NCBI GenBank assembly: GCA_944472155.2
Contig: OX235275.1
Location: 51,725,228-51,789,227 of the forward strand
Length of the DNA stretch: 64,000 nucleotides
Origin: Trichobilharzia szidati
Taxonomy: Eukaryota; Platyhelminthes; Trematoda; Strigeidida; Schistosomatidae
Reading direction: 5' to 3'
Shown here piece after piece: positions 11,200 to 20,756 of the stretch (position 1 is the first letter of the stretch; each line of letters starts with the position of its first letter). Below the pieces are notes generated by a model. The model was not told the origin of the DNA, did not search any database, and worked only from the letters and a program-made list of their open reading frames with translations. The position numbers and the translations under genes are program-made.

Positions 11200-12325
11200 A
11201 ATTTCGCTGAGATTTTACAATTCTAATTTTTTACAAATATCTACTTCTCACTCGGAGCCCAATTATTTTGCAACTATTCGATCAAATCTTGAACACAGTT
11301 CATATAAATTGGGATTCAAGCGTGAGGTGTAGAGTTTCAGTGGGGGCTGATGTTGCTATCTCACAGGGTGGAGTCGCTAGTCTCACCACCAACCTTCCTT
11401 TTTTACCAGGATTACTGCTGGCTAGTCAAGGTTTATGAGTGTTTCAGTCTGGGAATCTACACCCGGACTAAGGGCATGTTTGTCAAGCACTAGGGCTTTA
11501 GGGGGAACTTGCCATTTTCGCTGTCTGTGAACTCTTATTTGCGTACACCCATATTTCAATGAAGGATACTCTGATGCAGAAGTGAACTAAGCAGTTATCA
11601 TTTTAAGGAAGCATTCAAACATGATCGATAGAATTCAGTCAATACCCACACTAAGGACTGAATATGTCAAGTTGGTTACTCTCCAGCTCTACATGAGTTC
11701 TAGCATCAGTGATAATAGCTTAACAGCAGTCTTGGTGACTTCATCACGGGTTTGAGTCTCCTGGATAGGACGGATAACCTATCGTTGTTGGCCGTGAAGT
11801 CATGATTTATTCATGCACTAACATGATAGCCTGATTAGAAAGTTTCTGATTGGTTGATTTATGGCCTGAATTTTTGAAGGTCACGATATCATACAACCAA
11901 TCAGATTTGTTTATTTATGTATGACTTGGATTCCCAAGGTTTCGCAAACTACACATACCATGTATTTTGAATAGTAAAACGTCGTTGTCTTCGAAGTTAA
12001 ATCTGACTTTTGTGTCTATCTCAGTGTGAGGGATATTTCCAAATGATCAGTTGAATTTTGGTGTCGTGTCTGAAGTCGAATTCCAATCACATCAGTAACA
12101 TTCCTAGAGGATATCAGTTTATTCTGATCTACAGATTTGCCTTAGTTTTATGTAATCCTGCCAACTAACTACAGTTACACTTTATGATTCGGCACCGATT
12201 ACTCCCCAGTGCCTAATCAATGTGTGACCCATTACTTTTAGGAGATGCGTCACACTTATGCAATAAAACAATGTACAATAACCATAGCAATAGAAAGTAA
12301 TAATGACTACACAAAAAATTGACCT
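11200..12325. other. Unassigned DNA, about 1.1 kb
   Basis: Possibly composite: 11320-11530 is GC-richer than its surroundings and contains CTCACAGGGTGGAGTCGCTA. No ORF, no RT or endonuclease residues, no tRNA-like boxes seen. Confidence 0.4.
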
Positions 12326-12329
12326 TGAT

Positions 12330-12570
12330 GCTTCAGAGACTTGGCACTGGCGTCACCTAAATCATTTGCAGCAGGCTAATACAGACTCTCATCAACAGCT
12401 GTCCTTATTGCTCGATACTTATTGTCAGAATTTCAGTAGGAAAGTGCAAGTGACAAGGAACTGTGACAAGCAGAGCACTGCCCAACAATCTATTTATTAC
12501 TCGACAAATATTCAAAAGCAAATGGAGGTGGATTGGACGTATCCTGAGAAGATCACCAACTGACGTCAGC
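12330..12570 (+). pseudogene. RTE LINE C-terminal scrap
   Basis: Very degenerate. NIQKQMEVDWTYPEKIT (about 12500-12550) lines up with the QQICRRKWRWIGHSLRRP stretch of the better RTE copy at 61832-62209. Upstream TDSHQQLSLL corresponds to the FHQQLSSL stretch. Confidence 0.5.
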
Positions 12571-12719
12571 CTACAGGCCTGTGAGTGAAATTCGAATGAG
12601 AAGAGACGAGTTGGACACTAGTAATCTAGTGAATAGCTCCCTCCTTACTGACCTGATGGCTGCCAACTCCCATTTTTCAGAAGAAACGCCATGACTTCAT
12701 GAATTCCAGATTCATTGTC

Positions 12720-12920
12720 ATGATAATTTTTAGAAGAAACAAGCGAAGCAAACGTCTTTGTCAAAAACCTCTAGGTAACTAAAAAGAAGGTTGCCCTAGG
12801 AACTTGATTTTTCGTGCTCGAGAACATATTCCACTATGGTTAAGTAAAGGTGTAGTTAAAACCATTAACAGTTCGATATTGGACCATCTGGTGCAAACCG
12901 GCCACAAAGCCACCTAGCAT
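12720..12920 (+). pseudogene. PLE GIY-YIG domain, C-terminal part
   Basis: The plus strand reads REHIPLWLSKGVVKTINSSI then LDHLVQTGHKAT and a stop. This is the E-H-x-P-x-W-L-x-K-G and HLVxTGH pattern of the PLE endonuclease, as at 38281-38841 and 56279-56494. The upstream half is broken by frameshifts. The HHR at 13271 lies about 350 bp downstream on the same strand. Confidence 0.75.
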
Positions 12921-13270
12921 TGAATAATCCTTCTCTATCATCTATCGGGTGCCTAATAAATTGCCAGAAGGCATTCAGGTACCTCATGCTGCAAACAGCA
13001 GGGGCTATTGCGACTCGCCTCAAACAACCAGTGCTCTGTGCTCAAAAGAAGCAAGTCCAGCTACTACTACTGCCATGGCCTTCAGTGGAGACTATAAATT
13101 CATGAATTTGTAATATTATCCTTCCTAATTTTTCTGACATTCAGCTTATTTTACGTTGATGCCATTGAGCTGTAGTCTACCAATATTATTGATTCGATGC
13201 TATTTAAACAGCATTAATGTTGTTCATAACACTAATTCATTCATTCATCCACTATAATGTACATATAACT

Positions 13271-13318
13271 GTAGAGCCTGATGATGATGTTATCGAAAAG
13301 AGTACTCTTTGTTCAGTA
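13271..13318 (+). ncRNA. Hammerhead ribozyme motif with intact catalytic core
   Basis: Core CTGATGA at 13278-13284 matches the consensus. Stem II GAT/ATC closes a GTT loop (13286-13294). GAAA at 13295-13298, palindromic six-pair stem III AAGAGT/ACTCTT (13298-13309), U17 at 13310, then GTTC pairing with GAGC (13274-13277) through one G-U. Every invariant core base is present. The loop-free stem III suggests activity as a dimer, or weak activity as a monomer. It sits about 350 bp 3' of a PLE endonuclease fragment. Confidence 0.7.
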
Positions 13319-13329
13319 TCCATTCTTCT

Positions 13330-14630
13330 GAAAAACTAGGAAATTCTTAAACAAAGCCAACAGTCGGCTGAAGTCTTTTCGCTTTGTTCATTTATACATA
13401 CAAACTCATGTAAGCGATACGCAATTATTGGGACTTAACCCTTGTTTTGTGTAATCTTAAAAAACTGTATTCCCCAGGTTATAACTGACTCGAACGAGGA
13501 CTGATATTTTAAACTATTAGACTGAGGCAGAACATTTGTTATAAATTGAATAGAAATACTGTGACTTCCAACCCTTTTGTTTTTTTCAATTTCTTTGTCT
13601 CCCGAGTGGAATATAAAGTATATAAAGTTTCACAGCTGTTGTTTTTACAGGGTTCAGTTGACAGTCTTATGCCCACCCTTCCCTCTTAACCATATTGAGT
13701 CAGTCCGGATTCGAAGCTTGTATACGTGCGTTGCTTGCAATCATTCTGCCACTGAATAGCCGACATGAGAGCCTGTAACATTCAGTGTTCCCGATCGGTT
13801 TCCCATTCAAGTAATGACTGGTCTCAGTGCTGCTTAACTTTGGCGACCGTAGGAGAGCCAGTGTTTTCAATGTGGTATGTTAGCTGATTTCTCCTCCTTA
13901 TACAACCACTCATGTAGGTTACTTGTAGTATATATATCGCACTACCTGTGGTTCTCACCGGTATCGGTCACTCTTGTCTTCTAATCCTTCTGTGAGTTTA
14001 ATGCAGCGTAGGGCATTTTTTGAGGGCGAACAGTCATATCCAGTCTTCGGTTGAGTTAATAATCGCTTTTCCTAATCGTGCCTGACAAACAGGATTATTA
14101 TCAATAGTTATAGCAAAGTTGTTCTTGTGTTGCCGGTCATATCAAATATCTGGTGACTGACAGTACGATTCGCAACACATCTTCATCATATTTCGTACTC
14201 ATCAGCTTCACTGATGACCTACTTGAAACATTGGGCTATCTAAATTTCCAATTTAACGAAGTAATACATCATATTTTCACTAATTCTTATCGTTTTACCA
14301 ATTCAGTTACATACTTGAGATGCAAGCTGTACTCCATCAAATTTTTAATGGGATTTCGAAATATTGGAGGTGCATTTCTCCAAGGGAAAGAAGGAAATGT
14401 ATCTTAAGGGATTATAAGTCAGTCTGAATGAAGAAAATTCATTCCAATAATTTCTCCTAGTCAGACCCTTACAAATGTAAAATGGAATATTTGTTGTCGT
14501 TACAGTAATGGCCAGTTACGTGGCAGATACATTTTTTACCGTAGAATAACAGATTAGTACGTATAGGGTCTCAAAATAAATAGTCGTATTCTTGTGTCAG
14601 ACGTGCTAGGCTGAAATCGATTGTGAAATG
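13330..14630. other. Unassigned DNA, about 1.3 kb
   Basis: Two short frames (13577-13759, 14153-14407) show no recognisable motif, signal peptide or domain. I do not call genes here. The DNA may hold an unknown dispersed repeat. Confidence 0.4.
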
Positions 14631-14639
14631 GAAGGAGAT

Positions 14640-14800
14640 AATGGTGGTATATGCATAAAGAAAAGCATATACTATTTCAACTGTTCCTGTGGTTCAAGTT
14701 ATTTAGGGCGCACGATTAGGCAGGTTCGTCTACGGATTTGAGAACATGTAGCAGCTTGGTTCAGTAAGGGAGGAATTAAGTGCACATCGTGCGTCACGCA
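14640..14800 (+). pseudogene. PLE GIY-YIG fragment
   Basis: The plus strand reads NCSCGSSYLGRTIRQVRLRI, a stop, then EHVAAWFSKGGIKC. CSCG, YLGRT-R and EH..W...G are the PLE endonuclease signature. It is truncated on the 3' side where RTE sequence begins. Confidence 0.75.
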
Positions 14801-14995
14801 ACTCTTCAAGTAGAACTCGAATTGGAAACCACGACTGGGGCATCAATTTGAAGGTGACATGGAGTAGATCGTTTTGATGAAGGGATCAGTGATTATTGGC
14901 AATCACTGGGCCAGCTAAAGACAATCGCAGAGAATGAAACAAAGTGAATATGTGTTGTTGAAGCTTTGTATTCCACTTGGAACCTAACGGAACAA
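14800..14995 (+). pseudogene. RTE LINE 3' end
   Basis: A degenerate C-terminal stretch (complement pattern of GCCAGCTAAAGACAATCGCA) leads to the shared RTE tail: TTGAAGCTTTGTATTCCACT, then GGAACCTAACGGAACAATAATAAC. The same tail ends the copies at 32850 and 61825 and the SINEs at 28080 and 52511. Confidence 0.65.
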
Positions 14996-15280
14996 TAATA
15001 ACAGTAAATAATAATATATCAACTTACTGGCCAGAACAATTGCCGCGGAAACTATACCACACAATACACACAGAAATACGTACCTAATCGAGACAAACAT
15101 GGGCCTAACATTTGACGAATAAAGTAGAGTGGTGAATTGCTTGATGGTGTGGTTTCGCAGCTTAGTATGTTGTTGGTTAGTAATACTCATATAGCGGGTT
15201 CAAAAAATAGCGTTGCCGAGATTTTCATTTCATCATGAATAGCCCCCAAACATACTACTATTATCAGTCTGTCAGTTCAA

Positions 15281-15750
15281 AGCTGTCCAGTACTCCCAAG
15301 TTTTTCAATGGTTCTCCAATCAATGTCAGCTCATGATGAAATCCTGTAACAGATCAGTCAAATCCCTACAAACCACTACTTGAATAACAATGAGATGCTC
15401 ACTAGTAACTGGTCCTATTCAGGCAGTTAACCCGGAGTTCTAGTGGGGAGTCGTGACCAGTAGGGTGCAGCAGGTTGAAGGTGGGGCATTAACTCATCAA
15501 AAAAGATATTGCGAAATGGTCACACTATGTCATGAATTGGCACAAGTTAGAATTCATGGTGTGGCTGTCCTTGTAACCAGAAGGTCGTTGGTTCGAACCC
15601 GGCAGTGTGGGTGCGTACCGCTGAAGAGTCTCGAACTAGTCTGACGGAACAGCTGTCCAGTACTCTAGTGTCGGTTTTTCACAACGGTTCTCTGACTGAT
15701 ATCAGGTCATGATGAAATCCTCCAACCTATCAAATGAAATTCCCTACAAA
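15281..15750 (+). mobile_element. F2 SINE tandem dimer, 370-bp unit
   Basis: The first partial unit begins within six bases of the HHR cleavage point (C at 15287), continues through its tail, and runs directly into a full unit. The full unit has a B box GGTTCGAACCC at about 15589-15599 and an HHR at 15615-15663. Its stem I is GTACCG/CAGTAC, its core CTGAAGA matches consensus, and stem II is three pairs; GGAA replaces GAAA, stem III is CAG/CTG, C17 is 15657. The two cleavage points are 370 bp apart. Confidence 0.75.
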
Positions 15751-15759
15751 GGCTTTCTC

Positions 15760-16190
15760 AAATCATCTTACCAAACACTGGTTATTTGTTAGTCGATAAG
15801 ATAAGGATAGTTTCAAGGTTTACAAAATGAATGAATGAATAGTGGTCATAAGAATCTGAAAAATAGAGATTCAAAAACAGAAAAAGGAAATAATTTAATT
15901 ATGCAATTGTTACACAAATGATCGTTTTTTTAATATCCATTAGAGAATAATATTTTGGGGTGAATGATTGGGTTAGGGAATGTGTGATATGACCCTTTAA
16001 AGTGAGAGGTCAGCTGTTCTGAACCACTTAAGATAATTAAAAATGAAGAAAAAGATTGAGATAGTTGAATTTGTAACAATAATATTAGGAATAATTCACA
16101 AGATGAATTAGGGAACAATTCAGTTTCGCATACCATATATTTTTGACACGAATATTAAATTTTATGAGTTTCATTCAAACTCATACAGAT
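15760..16190. other. Unassigned AT-rich DNA
   Basis: No coding potential that I recognise. The minus-strand frame at 15930-16136 lacks motifs. Confidence 0.4.
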
Positions 16191-16194
16191 TTCA

Positions 16195-16300
16195 CCCTGA
16201 ACCAACGTCAGTTTGAGATTTATTGTAACTGCAGAACGTTCAATAGTTGTTTCGTCCTAGTCTGATACTCTTCAGTATCCCATGAACTGCTCTCGGATAT
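16195..16300 (-). mobile_element. F2 SINE fragment
   Basis: The complement of TGTTTCGTCCTAGTCTGATA and ACTCTTCAGTATCC gives the HHR core region ACTGAAGAGT...GGACGAAACA of F2. Tail and promoter are missing. Confidence 0.45.
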
Positions 16301-16526
16301 TCATATATCTTTTCACACTTTTCTGTCTTTACGGTTTCTGTAGCATTTGTACTGATTTTCCAGGGTAGGGTAGATAGCCACATACCAAGTCTTCCTTCTT
16401 TTCTCAGGCCTAGGACAAGCTAGAAAACTATTGGGGCGGTAAACCAGGAGGTGGAATAGATTATACCGAAGGATGATTCCTGTCTATTGGCTTATAAACT
16501 CGAAGATTTGCAGGCAAAAATCAATA

Positions 16527-16711
16527 TATATGTCCAAACCAAATTCACTTTAAACAGTTTGAAAAGATTTTTGGGCATTGGATAGATGATATTCATTATA
16601 ATTAAGGTTTTTTGTATTGCCCAATGAATGAAAAACAAAACGATATTGCTGTTTCTACTGACGTTTCGCTATTTAATGCTAATAGCTTTATCAAAGTATT
16701 ATTAAACCGAA
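16527..16711 (-). mobile_element. PLE 3' end in inverted orientation, with HHR
   Basis: Near-identical to 28467-28640 and, over 16597-16711, the reverse complement of 17523-17640. On the minus strand it holds the HHR TTGATAA core, stem II GCTATT/AATAGC, GAAA, AC/GT, C17 (about 16655-16702). A different PLE copy in plus orientation abuts it at 16711. Confidence 0.7.
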
Positions 16712-17525
16712 AACGCATTCCGAAAACATGGACCTCAACAGTGGTCATTCCATATAGAGCAGAGACGTCAGATGATATCAGAAGAGTACTCAATAAGCTC
16801 GACAGAGTTTTCTTTAAAACATCAGACACACTACGAAACAACCTAGTCCATATAAAAGACCAGATCCCTAAAGATTCTCTATCTAATTGTGTCTATAAAA
16901 TAAAATGCTTGGAATATGATGCGATATACATCGGACAAATATCTCGAGAAATCAAAATCAGAAGAAATGAACACCGTAGAGCATCTCTTCGACCACCGAG
17001 AAATCCTGTTGAACTAGAAAAGCTTGAAAAATCATCAGCCTTGCTATAGAATCAGGCCACAAAATGGATTTTGACAATATTGAAATAATCCAGAAAAACT
17101 TCAGAAATCATAAAGAACGTCTAGTATCAGAAGCACTTCATATCAAGTGGAATCCAAATTGCCTGAATAGGAATGATGTACTTAAACAGAATCTGACCTA
17201 GGTACAACACCTCCCTCCCCCATGAAGTGACAAAATCAACACGAATGTGATACGCAAGTTCACTATGTAAACACACGCTGCCTTTATAATTTCAAACACT
17301 GATCAAATCCAAAATCTACACTTGATTTTGTTATCTTTACCAAATGACCAACTTGACAACGAAAAATGACCCCAGACTAACGAACGATGATCAAGTTAGT
17401 AAACTTTATTTTGATACCATAACAGATGTACTATTACCTTTGTTATTTGGTTTAATGATCTTCATTGTTATTCTGACTTTCAATATGTCCCTTTAACTTG
17501 ACCTAAGAAGTCTATTTTGTAAATT
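16711..17525 (+). pseudogene. PLE GIY-YIG endonuclease domain and 3' UTR
   Basis: Frame at 16711-17049: thumb-like RIPKTWTSTVVIPYRAETSD, then CVYKIKCLEYDAIYIGQISR and IKIRRNEHRR, with Cys-x5-Cys-like lead-in, Y-I-G, R and E-H-R of GIY-YIG. A one-base shift near 17043 moves the rest (AIESGHKMDFDNIEIIQKNF to the stop near 17200) into another frame. The UTR from 17200 to 17525 is AT-rich. The stretch GATGTACTATTACCTTTGTT has a relative at 51420 after another PLE. The HHR follows at 17530. Confidence 0.85.
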
Positions 17526-17529
17526 CCGG

Positions 17530-17590
17530 TTTAATAATACTTTGATAAAGCTATTAGCATTAAATAGCGAAACGTCAGTAGAAACAGCAA
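17530..17590 (+). ncRNA. Hammerhead-like motif with T3-A8 core pair
   Basis: Stem I TACT/AGTA. Core TTGATAA replaces CTGATGA, so the tertiary C3-G8 pair becomes T3-A8. Stem II GCTATT/AATAGC (six pairs, seven-base loop), GAAA, two-pair stem III AC/GT, C17, then AGTA. Two further copies (16655-16702 minus; 28590-28640 minus) share the T-A exchange. Directly 3' of the PLE UTR, same strand. Confidence 0.6.
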
Positions 17591-17644
17591 TATCGTTTTG
17601 TTTTTCATTGATTGGGAAATACAAAAACCTTTATTATAATGAAA

Positions 17645-18265
17645 AATCACTATGTTTGCGGAAGAGGCTGACGGCGAAGACAGAACTTCAAATGAAAAAT
17701 AGAGAAGATGAAGACGATGAAAACAATCAACCAACAACTACAAGAACCAATCACTAATAACTGGGAGAATTCTTCACTTACCTAGGTAGCATCGTTTCAA
17801 CCACAGGTGGAACGGATGAGGATTTCTAAGCCAATTAGAGTGGCAAACGCAAGAGAGAAATAAAGGCTAAAATTCAGATTTTCAGCACAAAAGTTAAAAT
17901 TTTTCTTCTTTATGCGTCAGAAACACGATGCGTCACTTAAAGCATTTCCAATAGGCTAATACACACTTTTATCGACTGCTGCGTTCGCCGGCTTCATGCT
18001 GAAGATTGAATAACCAGAAGGAATTGGCAACAAGTACATCTGGAAAAAAACCAACCACGAACTTATTGATCAACAAATACGCGGGAGAAAATAGAGATAG
18101 ATTTGACAGATTCTGTGGGAAATGACAAATTTGGCGTGTGTCTAAAGGTAACATGGAGGAGATGGTGTGAGGAGGAAATGGAAGCGTATGAACACTTGTA
18201 GGGCAGGCTAAAGAGAGAAGACAGAATGAAATAGAGATGTGATTTTGAAGCTATACGTTCTACTA
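17645..18265 (+). pseudogene. RTE LINE, thumb to 3' end
   Basis: The plus strand has ...KNREDEDDENNQPTTTRTNH (near 17690-17757), matching the ENIEKTEVMKI-NQPTTT stretch of other RTE copies. Then come EFFTYLGSIVSTTGGTDED (about 17770-17820) and C-terminal sequence to the tail near 18250. Stops and frameshifts throughout. Confidence 0.7.
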
Positions 18266-18269
18266 GTGA

Positions 18270-19025
18270 CCCAAGAGCGTTTTATATGTATATATCGTTG
18301 ATATGACGTACTTATGAGAATTAAAATGGCTTCTGCTGTATTAAAGTGTTGAACTCGTAAATCATAGTGGAGATTAGGTGAAATACAACAAAGAACCCTG
18401 AAACATCCAGTTACCAGGGCAAGGAAATACTGATAACTGCCTCTTTTTGAATACATAAAATAGTGCTTCAGGCGTTGGATAGAGCTTTCTTCTATCGGTT
18501 ATTTTGAAGGATTTCGTACTGTCCACTTTGCGAACCCTATTGATGAGAGGCCTGACAATGGTACTATTGAAAGCGTTTGTTCCTTTGGGATAAAACTCTT
18601 TTTCACACATATTGAGAAATGAGCAGGTGTTCTGTTCTCCTAATGTGTAACTGCTTCCGCAGAGTTACATAAGCAGGATATTTGTCGACTTTTGATTGTA
18701 CTTAATGTTAGGCAATCAAGACCCTCAAAGTCTTAAGTCATTTTCACTCAATTTCTTCTTCAGTAGATCTCTCAATACTTTTGTGATGCGTTCTCCTACT
18801 ATATCTGTTGGAATTTACAGGTCACTGAATTCTGGCCAAAGTAGTTGAGTGATCAGTAAAAAGTTTCAGCATTGTGGAATGGATCACTGGTTTACATGCA
18901 ATGATAAGTTTTGTTATTAGTAATATTTCGAGCAAAATTACTGTCCGTGATCACACACCAACTGTTGGAATTGTTTTGTTCACACATTTATGATTTGTAC
19001 TCATATATATATATATATATATAGT
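18270..19025. other. Unassigned DNA and PLE 3' flank with (TA)n
   Basis: The minus-strand frame at 18374-18610 (78 codons) has no recognised motif. A TA dinucleotide run lies at about 19003-19022, followed by a T tract. This stretch lies 3' of the PLE that ends at 19030. No clear HHR found here. Confidence 0.4.
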
Positions 19026-19029
19026 TCTT

Positions 19030-19296
19030 TTTTTTTTCATGTTTTTGTATTCAGAATTATATTCCAGGTTGTTGATAGTTGTACTGAGTCACCCTTGTTA
19101 CGTGTATCTGGTGTGACCTTAATGAATATAGTTTCTGTTATAAGTTTCTCTTTCCATTTGTTTATATTACTTTTTAGAATACAAACATTGTCCCAATCAA
19201 TATTGTAGTTTTCGTCCCATGAAAATTTTTTCTAAATTCTTGTAAGCTTGTGTTCCTGTTGGTTGACCCTTAGTCAGGCATTTATGTGCATTCACT
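19030..19296 (-). pseudogene. PLE GIY-YIG C-terminus, split off by the Ty3 insertion
   Basis: Reading down from 19296, the minus strand continues the endonuclease domain that stops at 25602: VNAHKCLTKGQPTGTQAYKN, LEKIFMGRKLQ, then (after a one-base shift near 19200) NIDWDNVCILKSNINKWKEK and LITETIFIKVTPDTRNKGD. The residues after KIKV on the other side of the Ty3 element join in the same frame once one CACT/AGTG copy is removed. This proves the two pieces were one gene. Confidence 0.85.
19293..19296. repeat. Target site duplication CACT, left copy
   Basis: CACT directly before the 5' LTR; the partner lies at 25602-25605 directly after the 3' LTR. Four bases is a usual size for Ty3-type integrases. 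Confidence 0.85.
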
Positions 19297-19687
19297 TGTA
19301 GTGTACATTGTACCTTGGAACTTTTGTTTGAATGAATGCAACCTGACATGTTGAACTTCACTTCCACTTCCGTTTTGTACTCCGGTTCCTCCTGTACGGT
19401 TACTGTCTCGCTCCCTCGCTGTACTTTCACCTAGTACACTCTTTGAGCCGACAGCCGTCTCACATCCAGATAAGTGTGTATTTTTTATTCCTTATCAAAT
19501 TGCATATCTCGTTGTGTAAATATACTTCCGGTCCGGTTAAACTTGGCATTTTGAGTCTTCTAACTTCAATTCCGTTTCCTTAGTACTTGCACGTAGGCAG
19601 AGTACTAATTAAGGTTATAAACGGTGAAGGATATTTGTAAGAGTGTTATTGTCAGTTAGAGGCAAAACCCTAAGTCCAACTCTTACA
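19297..19687 (+). repeat. 5' LTR of the Ty3 element
   Basis: 391 bp, TGTAGTGTACATTG... to ...CCAACTCTTACA. Matches 25210-25601 except C19339 (A in the 3' copy) and a 6-T versus 7-T run at 19481. It should hold the Pol II promoter; I see no strong TATA box (TATAAACGG near 19616 is a candidate). Confidence 0.95.
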
Positions 19688-19689
19688 AG

Positions 19690-19707
19690 TGGTGAGCCCG
19701 AATTTTC
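19690..19707 (+). promoter_or_regulatory. Probable primer-binding site (tRNA-Trp-like)
   Basis: TGGTGAGCCCGAATTTTC starts two bases after the LTR. TGGTGA-CCCGA is what the complement of a metazoan tRNA-Trp 3' end would look like, with one or more mismatches here. The assignment to Trp is from memory of the CsRn1 family. Confidence 0.6.
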
Positions 19708-19871
19708 ACCGTTGCCTACTTTTTAGCCTAGCGTGTAAATAGTCCGTTTTCATATTGGTAATTTGTTTGTCATACAGAGTTGTAAATTTTTATTTGTCTT
19801 GTTTTTACTCGTATTTTTTTGTTGTTATCATATTTGTTGTCATTTTATTAATATATCGTCCCGTGTGCAAA

Positions 19872-20705
19872 ATGACTGACGTCAGTCCCGCCTCAGAAAT
19901 GGCTATTACCTTGCAACTCCCCACCTTCTGGACTCAGCATCCTGCCCGATGGTTCGAACACATCGAGGCTATGTTCGCACTTCGTAATATACACTCACAG
20001 GAGACTAAGGTTAACCTAGTTATAGTAAGTCTTCCTGAGCACGTCATGGAGGATGTATCTGATGTCCTTGCGGACCGATCCCCCGGCTTGTACGAGCGTC
20101 TCAAGCAGGCGCTTATTAAGCGCGTGGCACTTACCGAACAACAGAAAGTGCAGGAGCTATTCCGAGACGTCCACCTAGGTGATAGAAAGCCCACCCAACT
20201 GTTACGTCAAATGAGGCAGTTGGTGGCCGACTTCAAAATTGACGATGCCTTCTTGAAACAGCTGTGGTTACAACGATTACCACAAACGATTCAGACCATT
20301 TTAGCCCCAATCAACCATTCCCCCTTATCTGAGCTAGCTGAGGCAGCCGATAGAGTAGTAGAGACTACTACATCAAACATGAGTATCTCGGCTGCCGTTA
20401 CCCCTAGTTCCATGCAGACTAGGACCTCCTCTGCCGTGGAGTCATCCAACGTTGATGTGGTGGCTCACCTCAATAAGCTGTACGAAGAGATAGATAAGTT
20501 AAAACTCGATAGGAGATCTAGAGGTCGTTCACATAGCCGTACCAGTTCGATTCGGGGCAGATCTTCGTCACGAGCTGGCAGCAGATGTCGTAGGCCTAAA
20601 AATTCCCAACCTGGAGTGTGCTGGTATCACCGGCGTTATGGTGATAAGGCCCAAAAGTGCACTCGCCCGTGCACCTTTGATGGCCAGCAATCGGGAAACC
20701 TGTAA
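19872..20705 (+). CDS. gag: Gag polyprotein
   Basis: 277 codons from the ATG at 19872. The frame is open upstream to 19755, but that extension is hydrophobic leader-like sequence; [10 protein letters not shown] is the more credible start. Residues about 10-190 resemble the Ty3-type capsid ([20 protein letters not shown], a typical opening). Residues about 215-245 are Arg/Ser rich ([15 protein letters not shown]). A zinc knuckle follows at C250-x2-H253-x9-C263-x3-C267: a CHCC arrangement instead of the usual CCHC, characteristic of CsRn1-type Gag. It coats and packages element RNA. Ends at TAA 20703, two codons after the slippery site. Confidence 0.92.
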   Translation: MTDVSPASEMAITLQLPTFWTQHPARWFEHIEAMFALRNIHSQETKVNLVIVSLPEHVMEDVSDVLADRSPGLYERLKQALIKRVALTEQQKVQELFRDVHLGDRKPTQLLRQMRQLVADFKIDDAFLKQLWLQRLPQTIQTILAPINHSPLSELAEAADRVVETTTSNMSISAAVTPSSMQTRTSSAVESSNVDVVAHLNKLYEEIDKLKLDRRSRGRSHSRTSSIRGRSSSRAGSRCRRPKNSQPGVCWYHRRYGDKAQKCTRPCTFDGQQSGNL

Positions 20706-20756
20706 GCCAGCACGTATTGGCGACTAACGTCGCTGGCGAACCACTTCCATGTCGCC
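20681..20756 (+). promoter_or_regulatory. -1 ribosomal frameshift signal joining gag to pol
   Basis: Slippery heptamer G GGA AAC at 20693-20699 in the gag frame, six bases of spacer (20700-20705, holding the gag stop), then a stem: 20706-20714 (GCCAGCACG) pairs with 20728-20737 (CGT, bulged C, GCTGGC). The loop segment GGCGAC (20719-20724) can pair with GTCGCC (20751-20756), giving an H-type pseudoknot. The pol frame opens at 20681, after a TGA, and has no ATG nearby. The slip puts translation exactly into the pol frame at 20699. Confidence 0.85.

Noticed and set aside
14200..14235. CTGATGACC...GAAAC as a hammerhead
   Set aside because: Stem II cannot pair and no stem I partner exists after GAAAC.
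18374..18610. 78-codon minus-strand frame as a host gene
   Set aside because: No motif, no repeat support, and frames of this length are common here by chance.
18740..18790. Minus-strand CTGAAGAAGAAATTG...GAAA as the HHR of the interrupted PLE
   Set aside because: Stem II and the cleavage-side stem are missing.
19755..19871. Longer Gag start at 19755 giving a hydrophobic N-terminus like a signal peptide
   Set aside because: The extension is AT-rich leader sequence; [10 protein letters not shown] at 19872 is followed by a normal capsid opening.
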